From positions 57,716 through 121,715 of the forward strand of contig NZ_VFTC01000021.1 in the NCBI RefSeq assembly GCF_007003975.1: a stretch of 64,000 nt of DNA, written 5' to 3'. Both the position numbers and the translations under genes were made by a program. The notes beneath the pieces were generated by a model. That model did not search any database and was not told the origin of the DNA. It was given only the letters and a program-made list of their open reading frames with translations. Source of the DNA: Mesorhizobium sp. WSM4306. GTDB lineage: Bacteria > Pseudomonadota > Alphaproteobacteria > Rhizobiales > Rhizobiaceae. Below are positions 43,328-52,817 of this stretch, piece after piece; positions within the stretch are counted from its first letter, which is position 1; the number at the start of each line of letters is the position of its first letter.

Positions 43328-45165
43328 GGCACATCCTCCTGTTTCTGGAGCAATCGCGTGCGGGTGCGCACGAACCCATTGATGCCGGCATGACGGGCAA
43401 ACAGCCGCGACAGCAGACCCGACAGCAGCAAGGTGCTTTGTCCTGCCAGCACCGACTGGTCGACATGCAGCGTCACCTCGGTGCCGCGCCCAAAACACAT
43501 CGGTCCTTCGATCGCCAGCCTTTCGATCACCGCGCGCGAGTCGATGCGCACGATCGAGCGCACATTGCGGGCAAGCCCGGGATCGCCGCGCTCGGCATAG
43601 AGATCGAGCAGCGCGTGCAACGGATCGACGCCGCGGCCTTCCTTGGCCAGGCTGAGGAAGTTGAGCGCCAGCTGCGACACCAGCCGCCAGGCCAGGTCGT
43701 CGGCGCGCGACTCGCCGTCGGCTCCGGCCGGCAGCGCCGCGGGGATCGCCGGCTGCGGCGAACGCAGCGCGCCGAGCAGCCGGACCGTCTCCACCGGGTC
43801 GCCGGCTTCCAGCGTCAGGGTCGGTGTGTCGTCGAGGATGGCCAGGTCGCGGTTGGTGCAAAGCGCCACGATGTCGACGCGCTTCAGCGGCCGGTTGGCC
43901 TGGCTGTGGACCGGGCGCGAGATCGCCAGGAAGACGTCGTCGCCGGCATAGGAGGTGCGCGTCACGCCCTGGCTGCGCTCGTCCTCGGTTGGCCGACGCG
44001 GCCGCCGCTCGGTCGAATAGACCCAGCCGCTGCCACGGTTTTGTCCGAGGCTGAAGAGCTCCGGTATCTCCGCATCGGGACCTTCGGCGTCAGCATCTTC
44101 GACGCGGACGACCCGGTAGATTTCAAAGTCGCGCGCCCGCGTGCGGTCGGCGTGCAGCACTTGGCGCGTCTTGCGCTGATCGAGCTCGATGACGTTGCAC
44201 TCGCGCTCGAAGAGATTGATGATCGGCGTCGCGAAAAGTTCGAAATCCGCCGGCGTCAGATCGGCGAGTTCCGGCACCGGACGCCTGAACAGGAAGACGA
44301 TCTCAAGCCCCGCCTGGCATTTGCGCACCACCGGCTGCAAGCCGGTTACGCGCGCATAGTGGAAGCGCTCGGGCATCATGAAATATTCGCGCAGCAGGCG
44401 GTAGCCTTCGAAGGTCGGCCGCGTGCGCGGCATCATCGCCTCGGCATCGGCGATGCCCACCATCTCGGGCGCCGGCAGAGGCGACAGCGGATTGGCCTTG
44501 CCTTCAGGTCTTGCACCGACGCTCGCGCAGACGCCGAAGATCGCGTCGAACGTCAGTGGCGCCTTGGTGCGGTTGGCGAAATAGAAGTCGAGCCGGTCGA
44601 GCGCCAGTTCGTCGAGCTTGCCCTTTCCTGTCCGGGCAAGCGTGATGCGCAGTGCGGCTTCGCCGCCCTTGCCGCCGATCGGGCCAATGCCGGCGGCGGC
44701 CAGTGCGCTGCGATCCTGGAAATAGCCGACCGAACTGATCGCGATCGGAAACAGCGTCATGTCCTGCGCGGTGGTGAAGGTGCAGCGCGTCGACAGGCCG
44801 GCCTGCAGGCTGGAGACCAGCCGCGTACCGCGCTTGACGACATGACCGGCAAGCATGGTCTGGACCTGCTGGCCGGGCTTCAGCACCACCATGGCGGTTG
44901 CCGGCGCCGGCGTGACGAGATCGGGATAAAGCACGTCAAGGATGGCGCGCGAAAACCGCGAGCGTTCGGCGTCCACCTTCAGCCGCGTGCGCGCGGCAAG
45001 GAAGGCGACGCCGTCGAGCAGCCGCTCGACATAGGGGTCCGGACACGGCACGGTATCCAGCGACAGATTGCGCGCGACGGCCGGATGCATGTCGGCGAAC
45101 TCCGCCGCCAGCCCGCGTATGTGGGACAGTTCTTCCTCGTAATATTCTACGAAGACCCGGTCCAT
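43291..45165 (-). CDS. tssF: T6SS baseplate protein TssF
   Basis: A 624-aa protein beginning DRVFVEYYEEELSHIRGLAAEFADMHP, the typical TssF start, with DPYVERLLDGVAFLAARTRLKVD and a C-terminal LHVDQSVLAGQSTLLLSGLLSRLFARHAGINGF. Length and motifs match the family. The start lies one base after tssE. Confidence 0.95.
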   Translation of the reverse strand: MDRVFVEYYEEELSHIRGLAAEFADMHPAVARNLSLDTVPCPDPYVERLLDGVAFLAARTRLKVDAERSRFSRAILDVLYPDLVTPAPATAMVVLKPGQQVQTMLAGHVVKRGTRLVSSLQAGLSTRCTFTTAQDMTLFPIAISSVGYFQDRSALAAAGIGPIGGKGGEAALRITLARTGKGKLDELALDRLDFYFANRTKAPLTFDAIFGVCASVGARPEGKANPLSPLPAPEMVGIADAEAMMPRTRPTFEGYRLLREYFMMPERFHYARVTGLQPVVRKCQAGLEIVFLFRRPVPELADLTPADFELFATPIINLFERECNVIELDQRKTRQVLHADRTRARDFEIYRVVRVEDADAEGPDAEIPELFSLGQNRGSGWVYSTERRPRRPTEDERSQGVTRTSYAGDDVFLAISRPVHSQANRPLKRVDIVALCTNRDLAILDDTPTLTLEAGDPVETVRLLGALRSPQPAIPAALPAGADGESRADDLAWRLVSQLALNFLSLAKEGRGVDPLHALLDLYAERGDPGLARNVRSIVRIDSRAVIERLAIEGPMCFGRGTEVTLHVDQSVLAGQSTLLLSGLLSRLFARHAGINGFVRTRTRLLQKQEDVPWPMTPGNRYLI

Positions 45166-45166
45166 C

Positions 45167-45922
45167 TCAGGCTTCCCTGAACTCGGTGCGCGCCAGGCCG
45201 TTGTCGAGATTGATCGTCGTGCGCAGGCGCATGCGCTCCGGCGTCGGCGTCATGATCAGCACCGCGTCGATCTCGATTTTCAGACCGGTCTTGTCGCCAA
45301 GGTTGACCGAGACCTTCGTCGCGCTCTCCTTGAGCCGCGGTTCGAAGGTGGCGAGCACGGCGCGGATTTCGCGCGCCAGCACATCGCGATCGAAGTCGCG
45401 CGACGAACGGCCGGAGAAGGACGGCACGCCATAATTGACGACGCTGCGGCGCACCTCCGGAAAGTCGTCCAGCGCTGTCGGGCTGTCGGTCATCTGCTCG
45501 GCCTCGAGATCGGAAAGCATGGGCGTCGATTCGAAGCGTTCGGTGTTGAACAACGCCTCGATGTCGCGCCGCACGGCCTCGCGCAGCACGTCGGGCGATA
45601 CCACGATGCCGCGGCTTTCAAGTTCGCCGCGGTGTCGGTTCTGAAACGCCAGCCGGTGCAGCCGGCGTTTCTGATCGGGGTTCAGCGCATCGTCGGCGTC
45701 GATGCGCCTCGGTCCGTCCGCCAGCAACTCGTCGAGGCGCTCCTCGCCGAGTTCGTCGTGCAGAGCCTGCCTGAGCCCGTCTATCTCGGAACTCAGGCCG
45801 GGCAAATCGTTGACGAGGCGGTCCCAGAGCGAAGGCTGTACTGCCTCGCGCTTGGCCCGTGAACCGCCCGCCTGTGCCTTGTCCGCGGCAGGGCGCTTTG
45901 CACGCCCCTCACTTGCCGACAT
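45167..45922 (-). CDS. tssE: T6SS baseplate protein TssE with N-terminal extension
   Basis: A 251-aa gp25-like protein. The conserved core is at the C-terminal half (VRRDIEALFNTERF, SVVNYGVPSFSGRS, EIRAVLATFEPRLKE, LIMTPTPERMRLRTTINLDNG). About 100 extra N-terminal residues (basic tail, then SLWDRLVNDLPGL and a helical part) make it longer than most TssE proteins. I take ATG 45922, inside the hcp 3' end (14-base overlap); in-frame ATGs at 45928 and 45955 are alternatives. Confidence 0.9.
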   Translation of the reverse strand: MSASEGRAKRPAADKAQAGGSRAKREAVQPSLWDRLVNDLPGLSSEIDGLRQALHDELGEERLDELLADGPRRIDADDALNPDQKRRLHRLAFQNRHRGELESRGIVVSPDVLREAVRRDIEALFNTERFESTPMLSDLEAEQMTDSPTALDDFPEVRRSVVNYGVPSFSGRSSRDFDRDVLAREIRAVLATFEPRLKESATKVSVNLGDKTGLKIEIDAVLIMTPTPERMRLRTTINLDNGLARTEFREA

Positions 45923-46367
45923 AGACATCCATTTCGGCTTCGTCATTGTCGTCATAGACGAACTTGATCTTCTTGTAGGCGAAGGAGACCTCCTCCTGGA
46001 TCAGGTCGGCTTCATCGTCGGCCTGCGACATGTCGTATTCCATGATCGAGGCATCGGTCAGGGTGACGACCAGATAGTCCTTGCTCTCGCCGTCGATGGT
46101 CCGCCGCGCCGAGAACTTGACCTCGTCCAGCGCCTTGTTCTCGAACAGGGCCTTGGCGAGATAGGGCGAGGCCTTGTCATAGTGCTTGGTGAATTTGATC
46201 ATGCCCATCGACACGCGGCCTCGGCGCGAGAGCGAATTGGGGTCATAGGGCGCGACCATCTTGTAGTCGACGCCATGGATCTCGATCTCGTCGTCGTGGC
46301 CGTCGCGCGTGCTGGGGCCCTTGATATCCGGAACTTTCAAAAAACCGTCGATCTTCATTGTGGGCAT
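45909..46367 (-). CDS. hcp: T6SS tube protein Hcp (TssD)
   Basis: A 152-aa Hcp with IDGFLKVPDIKGPSTRDGHDDEIEIHGVDYKM and the typical FTKHYDKASPYLAKALFENKALDEVKF block. It forms the hexameric inner tube and is the classical secreted marker. GGAG lies 7 bases before the ATG, the cleanest ribosome site in this operon, fitting its need for high expression. No C-terminal effector extension is visible. Confidence 0.96.
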   Translation of the reverse strand: MPTMKIDGFLKVPDIKGPSTRDGHDDEIEIHGVDYKMVAPYDPNSLSRRGRVSMGMIKFTKHYDKASPYLAKALFENKALDEVKFSARRTIDGESKDYLVVTLTDASIMEYDMSQADDEADLIQEEVSFAYKKIKFVYDDNDEAEMDVYVGK

Positions 46368-46412
46368 TTTCGTTCTCCACCGCTTTCAACAAAACAAGGT
46401 TGGTTGCTGCAA

Positions 46413-47921
46413 TCAGGTCTTCACGGACGGCAATTCCGACACCAGCCGGAGCGAGGCGTTGATGCCTTCCAGCTGGTAGTGCGGGCGCAGATAGAAGCGG
46501 GCGTTGTAGTAGCCCGGCCGGCCCTCCACGCTGTCGACCTGCACCTCGGCAGCGGCAAGCGGACGCTTGGCGCGTGCCTTGTCGTCGGCGAAGGCCGGGT
46601 TGGCCAGCACGTACCGGTTGATCCATTCGGTCAACCAGATCTGCATGTCGGAGCGTTCCTTGAACGAGCCGATCTTGTCGCGCGCAATGGCCTTGAGGTA
46701 GTGCGCGAAACGGGAAACCGGGAACAGATACGGCAGGTTGGCGGAGAGCCGTTCATTGGACTGGGCGTCGGGATCGACAAGGCGTCCGGCACGCGTCTCG
46801 TCGTCCTGCAGCGAGTGGGCGCCGATGAAGGCAGCCAGATCGGTGTTCTTGCGGTGCAGGATCGGCATCAGGCCGAGCTTGGCCAGTTCCGCCTCGCGCC
46901 GGTCATCGATGGCGACTTCGGTCGGGCATTTCATCGCGATCGAGCCGTCATCCGTCGGGAAAGCGTGCACCGGCAGGTTGAGCACCGTGCCGCCGTTCTC
47001 GACGCCGCGGATCTGCGTGCCCCAGCCGAACAATTTGTGGCTGCGGTTGATGTTGACGCCCATCGGGAAGGCGGCGTTCATCCAGACATATTTGTTGTGG
47101 TCGCCATGCACCTCCTCCTCGAAGGAGAAGCCCTTGACCGGAACGGTCTCGGACCCGTAGGGCAGCCGCGCCAGCACACGCGGCATGGTGAGGCCAATAT
47201 AGCGGGCGTCCTCGCTTTCGCGCAGCGACTGCCACGAGGCATAGGCCGGATTGTTCACGATCATCTGCAGGTCCTGCGGGTTGGGCAGTTCCTGCCAGCT
47301 GTCCATGCGGAACAGCCGCGGTGAGGCGGCGGCGATGAACGGCGTGTGCGCCGAGGCGCAGATGCCGGATATGTTGCGCAGCAGGCCGACGTCGCGCGGA
47401 TGGTTCGAAAACTCGTAGGCGCCAACGATGCAGCCGATCGGCTCGCCGCCGAGCATCGAATACTCGTCCGTATAGACTTTCTTGAAGATCGGGCTCTGGT
47501 CCCACATCTGGCCTTCATAGTCTTCAAGCGTGTCGGCCAGTTGCTCCTTGGAGATGTTCATCACCCGGATCTTGAGATGCTTTGCATCCGTCTCGGTGTT
47601 GTTGATGAGATACCAAAGGCCGCGCCATGTGCCTTCCATCTCCCGCACTTCCGGGGCGTGCAGGATTTCGTTGACCTGCGTCGTCAGCATCTTATCGATG
47701 CCGGCGATCAGCGACTTGATCGATTTGATCGAGTTCGACGAAATCGTCGTCGTCTCGGAGCGCGACTGCGCTGCCAGCGCCAGGTTGCGCACCAGCTGCT
47801 GCAGCTTCTCGCTGTCGTCCTTCTTGACCTTGAAGTCCTTCTCCAGCAGCTGGCTGAATTCGCCGAGATCGACGGCCTCGGCTTCGGCGACGGATGCTGC
47901 GGTCTTTTGCTGTTCGGCCAT
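46413..47921 (-). CDS. tssC: T6SS sheath large subunit TssC
   Basis: A 502-aa sheath protein with the conserved EVREMEGTWRGLWYLINNTETD, GGEPIGCIVGAYEFSNHPRDVGLLRNISGICASAHTPFIAAASP and RFAHYLKAIARDKIGSF blocks, ending in YQLEGINASLRLVSELP. With TssB it builds the contractile sheath that ClpV recycles. There is a single copy, 3 bases after tssB. Confidence 0.97.
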   Translation of the reverse strand: MAEQQKTAASVAEAEAVDLGEFSQLLEKDFKVKKDDSEKLQQLVRNLALAAQSRSETTTISSNSIKSIKSLIAGIDKMLTTQVNEILHAPEVREMEGTWRGLWYLINNTETDAKHLKIRVMNISKEQLADTLEDYEGQMWDQSPIFKKVYTDEYSMLGGEPIGCIVGAYEFSNHPRDVGLLRNISGICASAHTPFIAAASPRLFRMDSWQELPNPQDLQMIVNNPAYASWQSLRESEDARYIGLTMPRVLARLPYGSETVPVKGFSFEEEVHGDHNKYVWMNAAFPMGVNINRSHKLFGWGTQIRGVENGGTVLNLPVHAFPTDDGSIAMKCPTEVAIDDRREAELAKLGLMPILHRKNTDLAAFIGAHSLQDDETRAGRLVDPDAQSNERLSANLPYLFPVSRFAHYLKAIARDKIGSFKERSDMQIWLTEWINRYVLANPAFADDKARAKRPLAAAEVQVDSVEGRPGYYNARFYLRPHYQLEGINASLRLVSELPSVKT

Positions 47922-47924
47922 GAT

Positions 47925-48464
47925 CTATTCCTCGCCCTTGTCGTCGTCGGACATCGCCTGGCTGGCGATCTGTGCCAGCAGCGGCTGATTGTTCAGCAGC
48001 TGGGCGATGCGCTTTTCGGCATCGACGCGACCGTCCATGAAGCCGAGCAGTTCCTCGAGCTGGCGCCGCATCTTGAGGATCTCGGCCAGTTGCGGAACCT
48101 GTTCGGCGATCTTGTCGGGGGCGAAATCGCCCATCTTGGTGAAGGTCAGGTCGAGCGCGAGCTCTTCGTCGCGCTCCTGGCCTTCGACCTGCGGCAGGGT
48201 GTTCTTCACCCGCGCCTTGACCCTGGGTCCCAGCGCTTCCATGAATTTGGGGAAGCGGTTGGCATCGGTCTCGACAAAGGAACGGTCGAGCACCGTCTTT
48301 GCCGCTTCCCTGGTCTGCGATGCGCCCGACAGGTCGGCCATCACGCCCATGACGAACGGCAGTTCGATCGTCGTCGGGCTGCCGTAGGTTTCGACATCGT
48401 AGGCGATCTGCACGCGCGGGGCGCGATTTCGCTCGATGACTTTCGCTTTGCTTTCGGCTGGCAT
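47925..48464 (-). CDS. tssB: T6SS sheath small subunit TssB
   Basis: A 179-aa protein with RNRAPRVQIAYDVETYG, ELPFVMGVMADLSG and FVETDANRFPKFMEAL, all typical of TssB. The C-terminal helix (LLGFMDGRVDAEKRIAQLLNN) is the sheath handshake region. It follows tssA by 6 bases. Confidence 0.97.
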   Translation of the reverse strand: MPAESKAKVIERNRAPRVQIAYDVETYGSPTTIELPFVMGVMADLSGASQTREAAKTVLDRSFVETDANRFPKFMEALGPRVKARVKNTLPQVEGQERDEELALDLTFTKMGDFAPDKIAEQVPQLAEILKMRRQLEELLGFMDGRVDAEKRIAQLLNNQPLLAQIASQAMSDDDKGEE

Positions 48465-48470
48465 GTGTTG

Positions 48471-49649
48471 CTACCTTTCATCCTTCTGGGCAGTCTTCTT
48501 GGCGTCGGGAACGCCGGCGAGCAGCCGGAATTCCTTCAGCCCCGACGGGGCGAGATCTTCCATCAGTTCAACAAAATCCATGTGCACCATGCGGCGCACC
48601 CGGCGGGCGAGATGCGGGATCGGGCTCGACGGCTCGGTGCGGTCGTAGAAGGCCACCACAAGGTCGAGGCATTTCACCACATCGTCGCGCGAGGAAATCC
48701 TGTCGGGGAGCCCCGCACCTGGCTCTGCGTAGCTTGCCATCGTCTCGGCTCCATGACCGTTTCTGGCCGGCATTGCCGGGCTTGGCGTGGCAGGCGCCGG
48801 GCTGGCTGCGCCATTCGTCGCCGCCGGGGCCGTCGTTTCCACCGCCGTATTGCGTTCCAGCGTCGTCAGCATGCGCTGCAAAAACCGCTTCAGGTCCGGG
48901 ACGGCAGCGCCGCTGCCCTCAAGACGCGCGTTCAGCGCCGTGTCGACCGCGTCGAGCGCCTCGATCGCGCCGTGAGCATCGGCGATAAATGCCGTCATCT
49001 GTTCGCCGGCCTGATCCATCTGCGCGGCGCATCCGCTGCCCACCCGGTTCAGGAGTTGCCCGTGCGCGCTGACCAGCGCTGCCTTTTCGGCGGCATTCAA
49101 TCCCGACGCTGCTTCCTGAAGCATGACTCGATCGTCGAGCGCGCCCTGTTCCAGATCGCGTCCAGTAATCGGCCCCATGGGTCGTGGGGCGAAGAAAATC
49201 ATCTGCCTGAGGTCCGCCAGCAATCCGTCCTGGCTGTTCTGCAGGTCGGCCAGAGCGTTGAGGCGGCGCAAGGCTGCGTCGCGCGGCTGACCGCCGGGCC
49301 GCAGCGCCGGGTGCATCGTCTCCCAATGCGCCTCGAAAGTCCGCGCGATCAGTGTCAGGCCCTGCGCCAGCCCGGCGAGCCCTTCTTCATTGGCGAGCGC
49401 CCGAGCGACGATGACAAGCAGGCGCAGGTCGCGGCCATGCGAACGCAATTCCTCGGCCTTGCCAAGAACGGCAGGCCAATCGACGGGTATAGTCGATTGC
49501 GCGGCAGGCTTGTTGCGCCCGTCATGGACGACCTTGACCTGCGGCTCGGTGAGGCGCTCGAGCTCGTGAAAGGCCGGATCGTTGCGCAAGTCTTCGCCTG
49601 ACGGATTTTCACCGTCCAACGGAGCAAGCCAGAGTGCGAGATCGATCAC
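48471..49649 (-). CDS. tssA: T6SS assembly protein TssA (ImpA)
   Basis: A 392-aa protein with the ImpA N-terminal domain (WLAPLDGENPSGEDLRNDPAFHEL, WPAVLGKAEELRSHGRDLRLLVIVARAL, GLAGLAQGLTLIARTFEAHWETMHP). A Pro/Ala-rich linker (about 260-305) leads to a short C-terminal helical domain (VKCLDLVVAFYDRTEPSSPIPHLARRVRRMV). The start is GTG 49649 after GGGGGT. It is the first gene of the long minus-strand tss operon. Confidence 0.92.
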   Translation of the reverse strand: MIDLALWLAPLDGENPSGEDLRNDPAFHELERLTEPQVKVVHDGRNKPAAQSTIPVDWPAVLGKAEELRSHGRDLRLLVIVARALANEEGLAGLAQGLTLIARTFEAHWETMHPALRPGGQPRDAALRRLNALADLQNSQDGLLADLRQMIFFAPRPMGPITGRDLEQGALDDRVMLQEAASGLNAAEKAALVSAHGQLLNRVGSGCAAQMDQAGEQMTAFIADAHGAIEALDAVDTALNARLEGSGAAVPDLKRFLQRMLTTLERNTAVETTAPAATNGAASPAPATPSPAMPARNGHGAETMASYAEPGAGLPDRISSRDDVVKCLDLVVAFYDRTEPSSPIPHLARRVRRMVHMDFVELMEDLAPSGLKEFRLLAGVPDAKKTAQKDER

Positions 49650-49975
49650 AGCTACCCCCAGCGACCGGCTCTAAAACCGTACGTGACCCAACGTTAGCAC
49701 ACGGTTGCACCCTACCACAATTCGGCAAACCGCTCAAAAGTTAACGGGCGCTAATGCCAGCCAGTGCAACTGCATCTCGAATGGCGCAATCTATGGCGTG
49801 CTTGCCCAGCCCCCGTATGTGAAGCGCATCGCATAGAATTGGAAAAATTCGTGGTTGTCTGCATTTGATGGCGCGGGACTTTCCACAAAGGGAAGCGGCC
49901 GGCTGAATGACGCGCTTTGTCAAGCGGCTGCTTATGTGGCAGGCTGTCGACGGGCAGATTGCAGGAGCACGTTCG
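49650..49975. promoter_or_regulatory. Divergent promoter region between tssA operon and clpV
   Basis: This 326-base gap separates the long minus-strand tss operon from clpV and must carry the main promoters of the machine. It is more AT-rich than its flanks (for example CCGCTCAAAAGTTAACGGGC near 49730). I looked for a sigma-54 (TGGCAC-N5-TTGC) site on both strands and did not find a convincing one. Confidence 0.5.
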
Positions 49976-52792
49976 ATGGAACAGCGCCGGTCATCGCAGG
50001 GTTTCAAACGCAAGGAACTGGTGGGCAAGCTCAATCCGGTCTGCCTGCGCGCCTTCAAGGCCGCCGCCGACAGCGCCAAGCTGCGCGGCAATCCTTACGT
50101 CGAACTTGTCCATTTCATCGAGCAACTGGTGTTGTCCGAGCGCTCGGACGTGCAGATGATCATTGCCGATGCCGGCATCGATGCCAGCCGGCTGACCAGC
50201 GACATGACCCGCGCGGTCGACAAGCTGCCTTACGGCGCAACCTCGATCGAGGAATTTTCCGACCACATCTTCCATGCCATCCAGGAAGCCTGGAACCTGG
50301 CGACGCTGGAGTTCGGCGTGGAAGAGGTACGCAGCGCCCATATCGTGCTCGCCTGCCGGAAGACGCCGGTGCTGGAAGGCCTGGTGTCGAAGATCAGCGC
50401 CGAGTTCGACAAGATCGACGCCGACGCGGTCATCGCCCGCTTTGCCGAAGTGGTGGAGGGGTCGCTGGAAGCCGGTGCAGCGGCTGCGGCAACTCCCGCC
50501 GCGGAGGCGCCACGGCGGGCTCCGGGTGGGGAGTCCGCGCTGGCGAAATACGCCACCGACCTCACCCAGCGCGCCCATGACGGCAAGATCGATCCGGTCG
50601 TCGGTCGTGACCCGGAGATACGGCAGATCATCGATATCCTGATGCGGCGCCGGCAGAACAACCCGATCCTGACCGGCGAGGCCGGCGTCGGCAAGACCGC
50701 GGTGGTCGAGGGCTTTGCCTTGCGCATCGCCCAGGGCGATGTGCCGCCACCGCTGCAAGGCATCAGCGTGCGCATGCTCGATGTCGGCCTGATGCAGGCC
50801 GGCGCCAGCGTCAAGGGCGAGTTCGAAAAGCGCTTGAAGACGGTCATCGACGAGGTCCAATCCTCCGAAACGCCGGTCATTCTGTTCATCGACGAGGCTC
50901 ATACGCTGATCGGCGCCGGCGGTGCCGCCGGAACCGGCGACGCGGCCAATCTCTTGAAGCCGGCGCTGGCGCGCGGCGAGCTGCGTACCATCGCGGCCAC
51001 CACCTGGGCCGAATATAAGCAGCACATCGAAAAGGACCCGGCGCTCACCCGCCGTTTCCAGGTGGTCAAGATCGACGAGCCGTCGGAAGCGGTGGCCGTT
51101 CTCATGCTGCGCGGCGTCGCCGGGGTGCTCGAACAGCACCACGAGGTGCAGATCCTCGACGAGGCCATCGAGGCGGCGGTCGGCCTGTCGCACCGCTACA
51201 TCCCGGCGCGGCAATTGCCTGACAAGGCGGTGAGCCTGCTCGACACCGCTTGTGCCAGGGTCGCGGTCTCGCAGCATGCCACGCCGGCCGAGGTCGAGGA
51301 CATTTTGCGCCGCCGCCAGGCGCTGGAGGTCGAAAGCGGCATCATCGGCCGCGAAGCCGCGATCGGCATCGAAGTGGCCGAGCGCCAGGCGCGGGTCGAA
51401 GCCGGGCTCGCCGAGACTGAGACCACGCTCGCTACTGCGCAGGAGCGCTGGGAGCGCGAAAAGGCGCTTGTCGCCGAAATCCTCGAATTGCGCGCGCGGC
51501 TGCGCGGCGAGGGCGTGCCGCTCGATGAGGTAGCAACCGCCGAGGCTGACGCCGAAACGGCAGCGCCGGACGCGGAAAAGACCAAGGTGCCGAGGGCCGA
51601 GCCGCCCAAGGCTGAAACGGCAAAGGCTGAAACGGCCAAGAGCAAAAAATCCAAGGCCAAGGCTGGAACGGCTGCGGCGGATGCCGACACGCCTCCAGCC
51701 GACCCGGCCGCCGATCTCGTGCGGCTGCGTGAACTCATGGCCGAGCTTGCCACGGCGCAGGGCGAGACACCGCTGATCCTGCCCTCCGTCGACCGCAATG
51801 CGGTGGCTGCCGTGGTCCAGGATTGGACCGGCATCCCGACGGGGAGAATGCTGTCCAGCCAGACCGAGAAGGCGCTCAAGCTCGCCGAGACTTTGTCCGA
51901 GCGTGTCGTCGGCCAGGACCATGCCATGGAGATGATCGCCAAGCGGGTGCAGACGAGCCGCGCCGGGCTCGGCGCGCCGGAAAAGCCGGTCGGCGTGTTC
52001 CTACTTTGCGGTCCATCGGGCGTCGGTAAGACCGAGACGGCGCTGGCGCTCGCCGAAACGCTTTATGGCGGCGAGCAGAACCTGATTTCGATCAACATGT
52101 CCGAATTCCAGGAAGCACACACCGTCTCGACGCTGAAGGGCGCACCGCCCGGCTATGTCGGCTACGGCAAGGGCGGCATCCTGACCGAGGCCGTGCGCAG
52201 AAAACCCTATTCGGTGATCTTGCTCGACGAGGTCGAGAAGGCGCATCCCGATGTCCACGAAATCTTCTTCCAGGTTTTCGACAAGGGCATGATGGACGAC
52301 AGCGAGGGAAGGCGCATCGACTTCAAGAACACGTTGATCCTGCTGACCTCCAATGTCGGCTCCGAAGTCATCATGGAGCGGACCGGCAACGGCACGGTGA
52401 GGGCGGGGCTCGACGGCCTCGACACCGCCCTGCGCGCCCCGTTGCTGAAGGTATTCCCGGCGGCCTTTCTCGGCCGCGTCGTGACCATTCCCTACTATCC
52501 GCTGTCGGATTCGATGATCGAAGCCATCACCCGCCACCAATTCGGCAAGATCGCCCGGCGGCTGCGCGCCAGCCACGACGCCGAACTGGTGATCGGCGAT
52601 GGCGTCATGGAGCTGGTCAAGGCGCGCTGCACGGAGATCGAGTCCGGCGGACGCATGATCGACGCCATCCTGACTAACACGCTGCTGCCGGAACTCAGCC
52701 GTGGCGTGCTGAATCGTTCGCTCGACGGCGAGAAGATGACCAAGGTGACGGTCAGCGCTTCCGCGGACGGGTTTGCCTATTCGTTCGAATAG
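49976..52792 (+). CDS. clpV: T6SS sheath-recycling AAA+ ATPase ClpV (TssH)
   Basis: A 938-aa double-ATPase Clp protein. The N-terminal domain (about 10-160) starts ELVGKLNPVCLRAFKAAADSAKLRGNPYVELVHFI, as in ClpV. The first ATPase has Walker A GEAGVGKT (234-241), the second GPSGVGKT (679-686) with LLDEVEKAHPDVHEIFFQVFDKG. Between them, after the coiled-coil middle domain, is an unusual Ala/Glu/Lys/Thr low-complexity insert (about 515-585; KAETAKAETAKSKKSK). I start at ATG 49976 with AGGAG 8 bases upstream; in-frame codons reach to 49907. Confidence 0.96.
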   Translation: MEQRRSSQGFKRKELVGKLNPVCLRAFKAAADSAKLRGNPYVELVHFIEQLVLSERSDVQMIIADAGIDASRLTSDMTRAVDKLPYGATSIEEFSDHIFHAIQEAWNLATLEFGVEEVRSAHIVLACRKTPVLEGLVSKISAEFDKIDADAVIARFAEVVEGSLEAGAAAAATPAAEAPRRAPGGESALAKYATDLTQRAHDGKIDPVVGRDPEIRQIIDILMRRRQNNPILTGEAGVGKTAVVEGFALRIAQGDVPPPLQGISVRMLDVGLMQAGASVKGEFEKRLKTVIDEVQSSETPVILFIDEAHTLIGAGGAAGTGDAANLLKPALARGELRTIAATTWAEYKQHIEKDPALTRRFQVVKIDEPSEAVAVLMLRGVAGVLEQHHEVQILDEAIEAAVGLSHRYIPARQLPDKAVSLLDTACARVAVSQHATPAEVEDILRRRQALEVESGIIGREAAIGIEVAERQARVEAGLAETETTLATAQERWEREKALVAEILELRARLRGEGVPLDEVATAEADAETAAPDAEKTKVPRAEPPKAETAKAETAKSKKSKAKAGTAAADADTPPADPAADLVRLRELMAELATAQGETPLILPSVDRNAVAAVVQDWTGIPTGRMLSSQTEKALKLAETLSERVVGQDHAMEMIAKRVQTSRAGLGAPEKPVGVFLLCGPSGVGKTETALALAETLYGGEQNLISINMSEFQEAHTVSTLKGAPPGYVGYGKGGILTEAVRRKPYSVILLDEVEKAHPDVHEIFFQVFDKGMMDDSEGRRIDFKNTLILLTSNVGSEVIMERTGNGTVRAGLDGLDTALRAPLLKVFPAAFLGRVVTIPYYPLSDSMIEAITRHQFGKIARRLRASHDAELVIGDGVMELVKARCTEIESGGRMIDAILTNTLLPELSRGVLNRSLDGEKMTKVTVSASADGFAYSFE

Positions 52793-52817
52793 GTCTCACA
52801 GCGAGCCTGCGGCGGCT

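Noticed and set aside
49650..49975. Sigma-54 promoter for the T6SS operon or clpV
   Set aside because: No match with correct GG-to-GC spacing on either strand.
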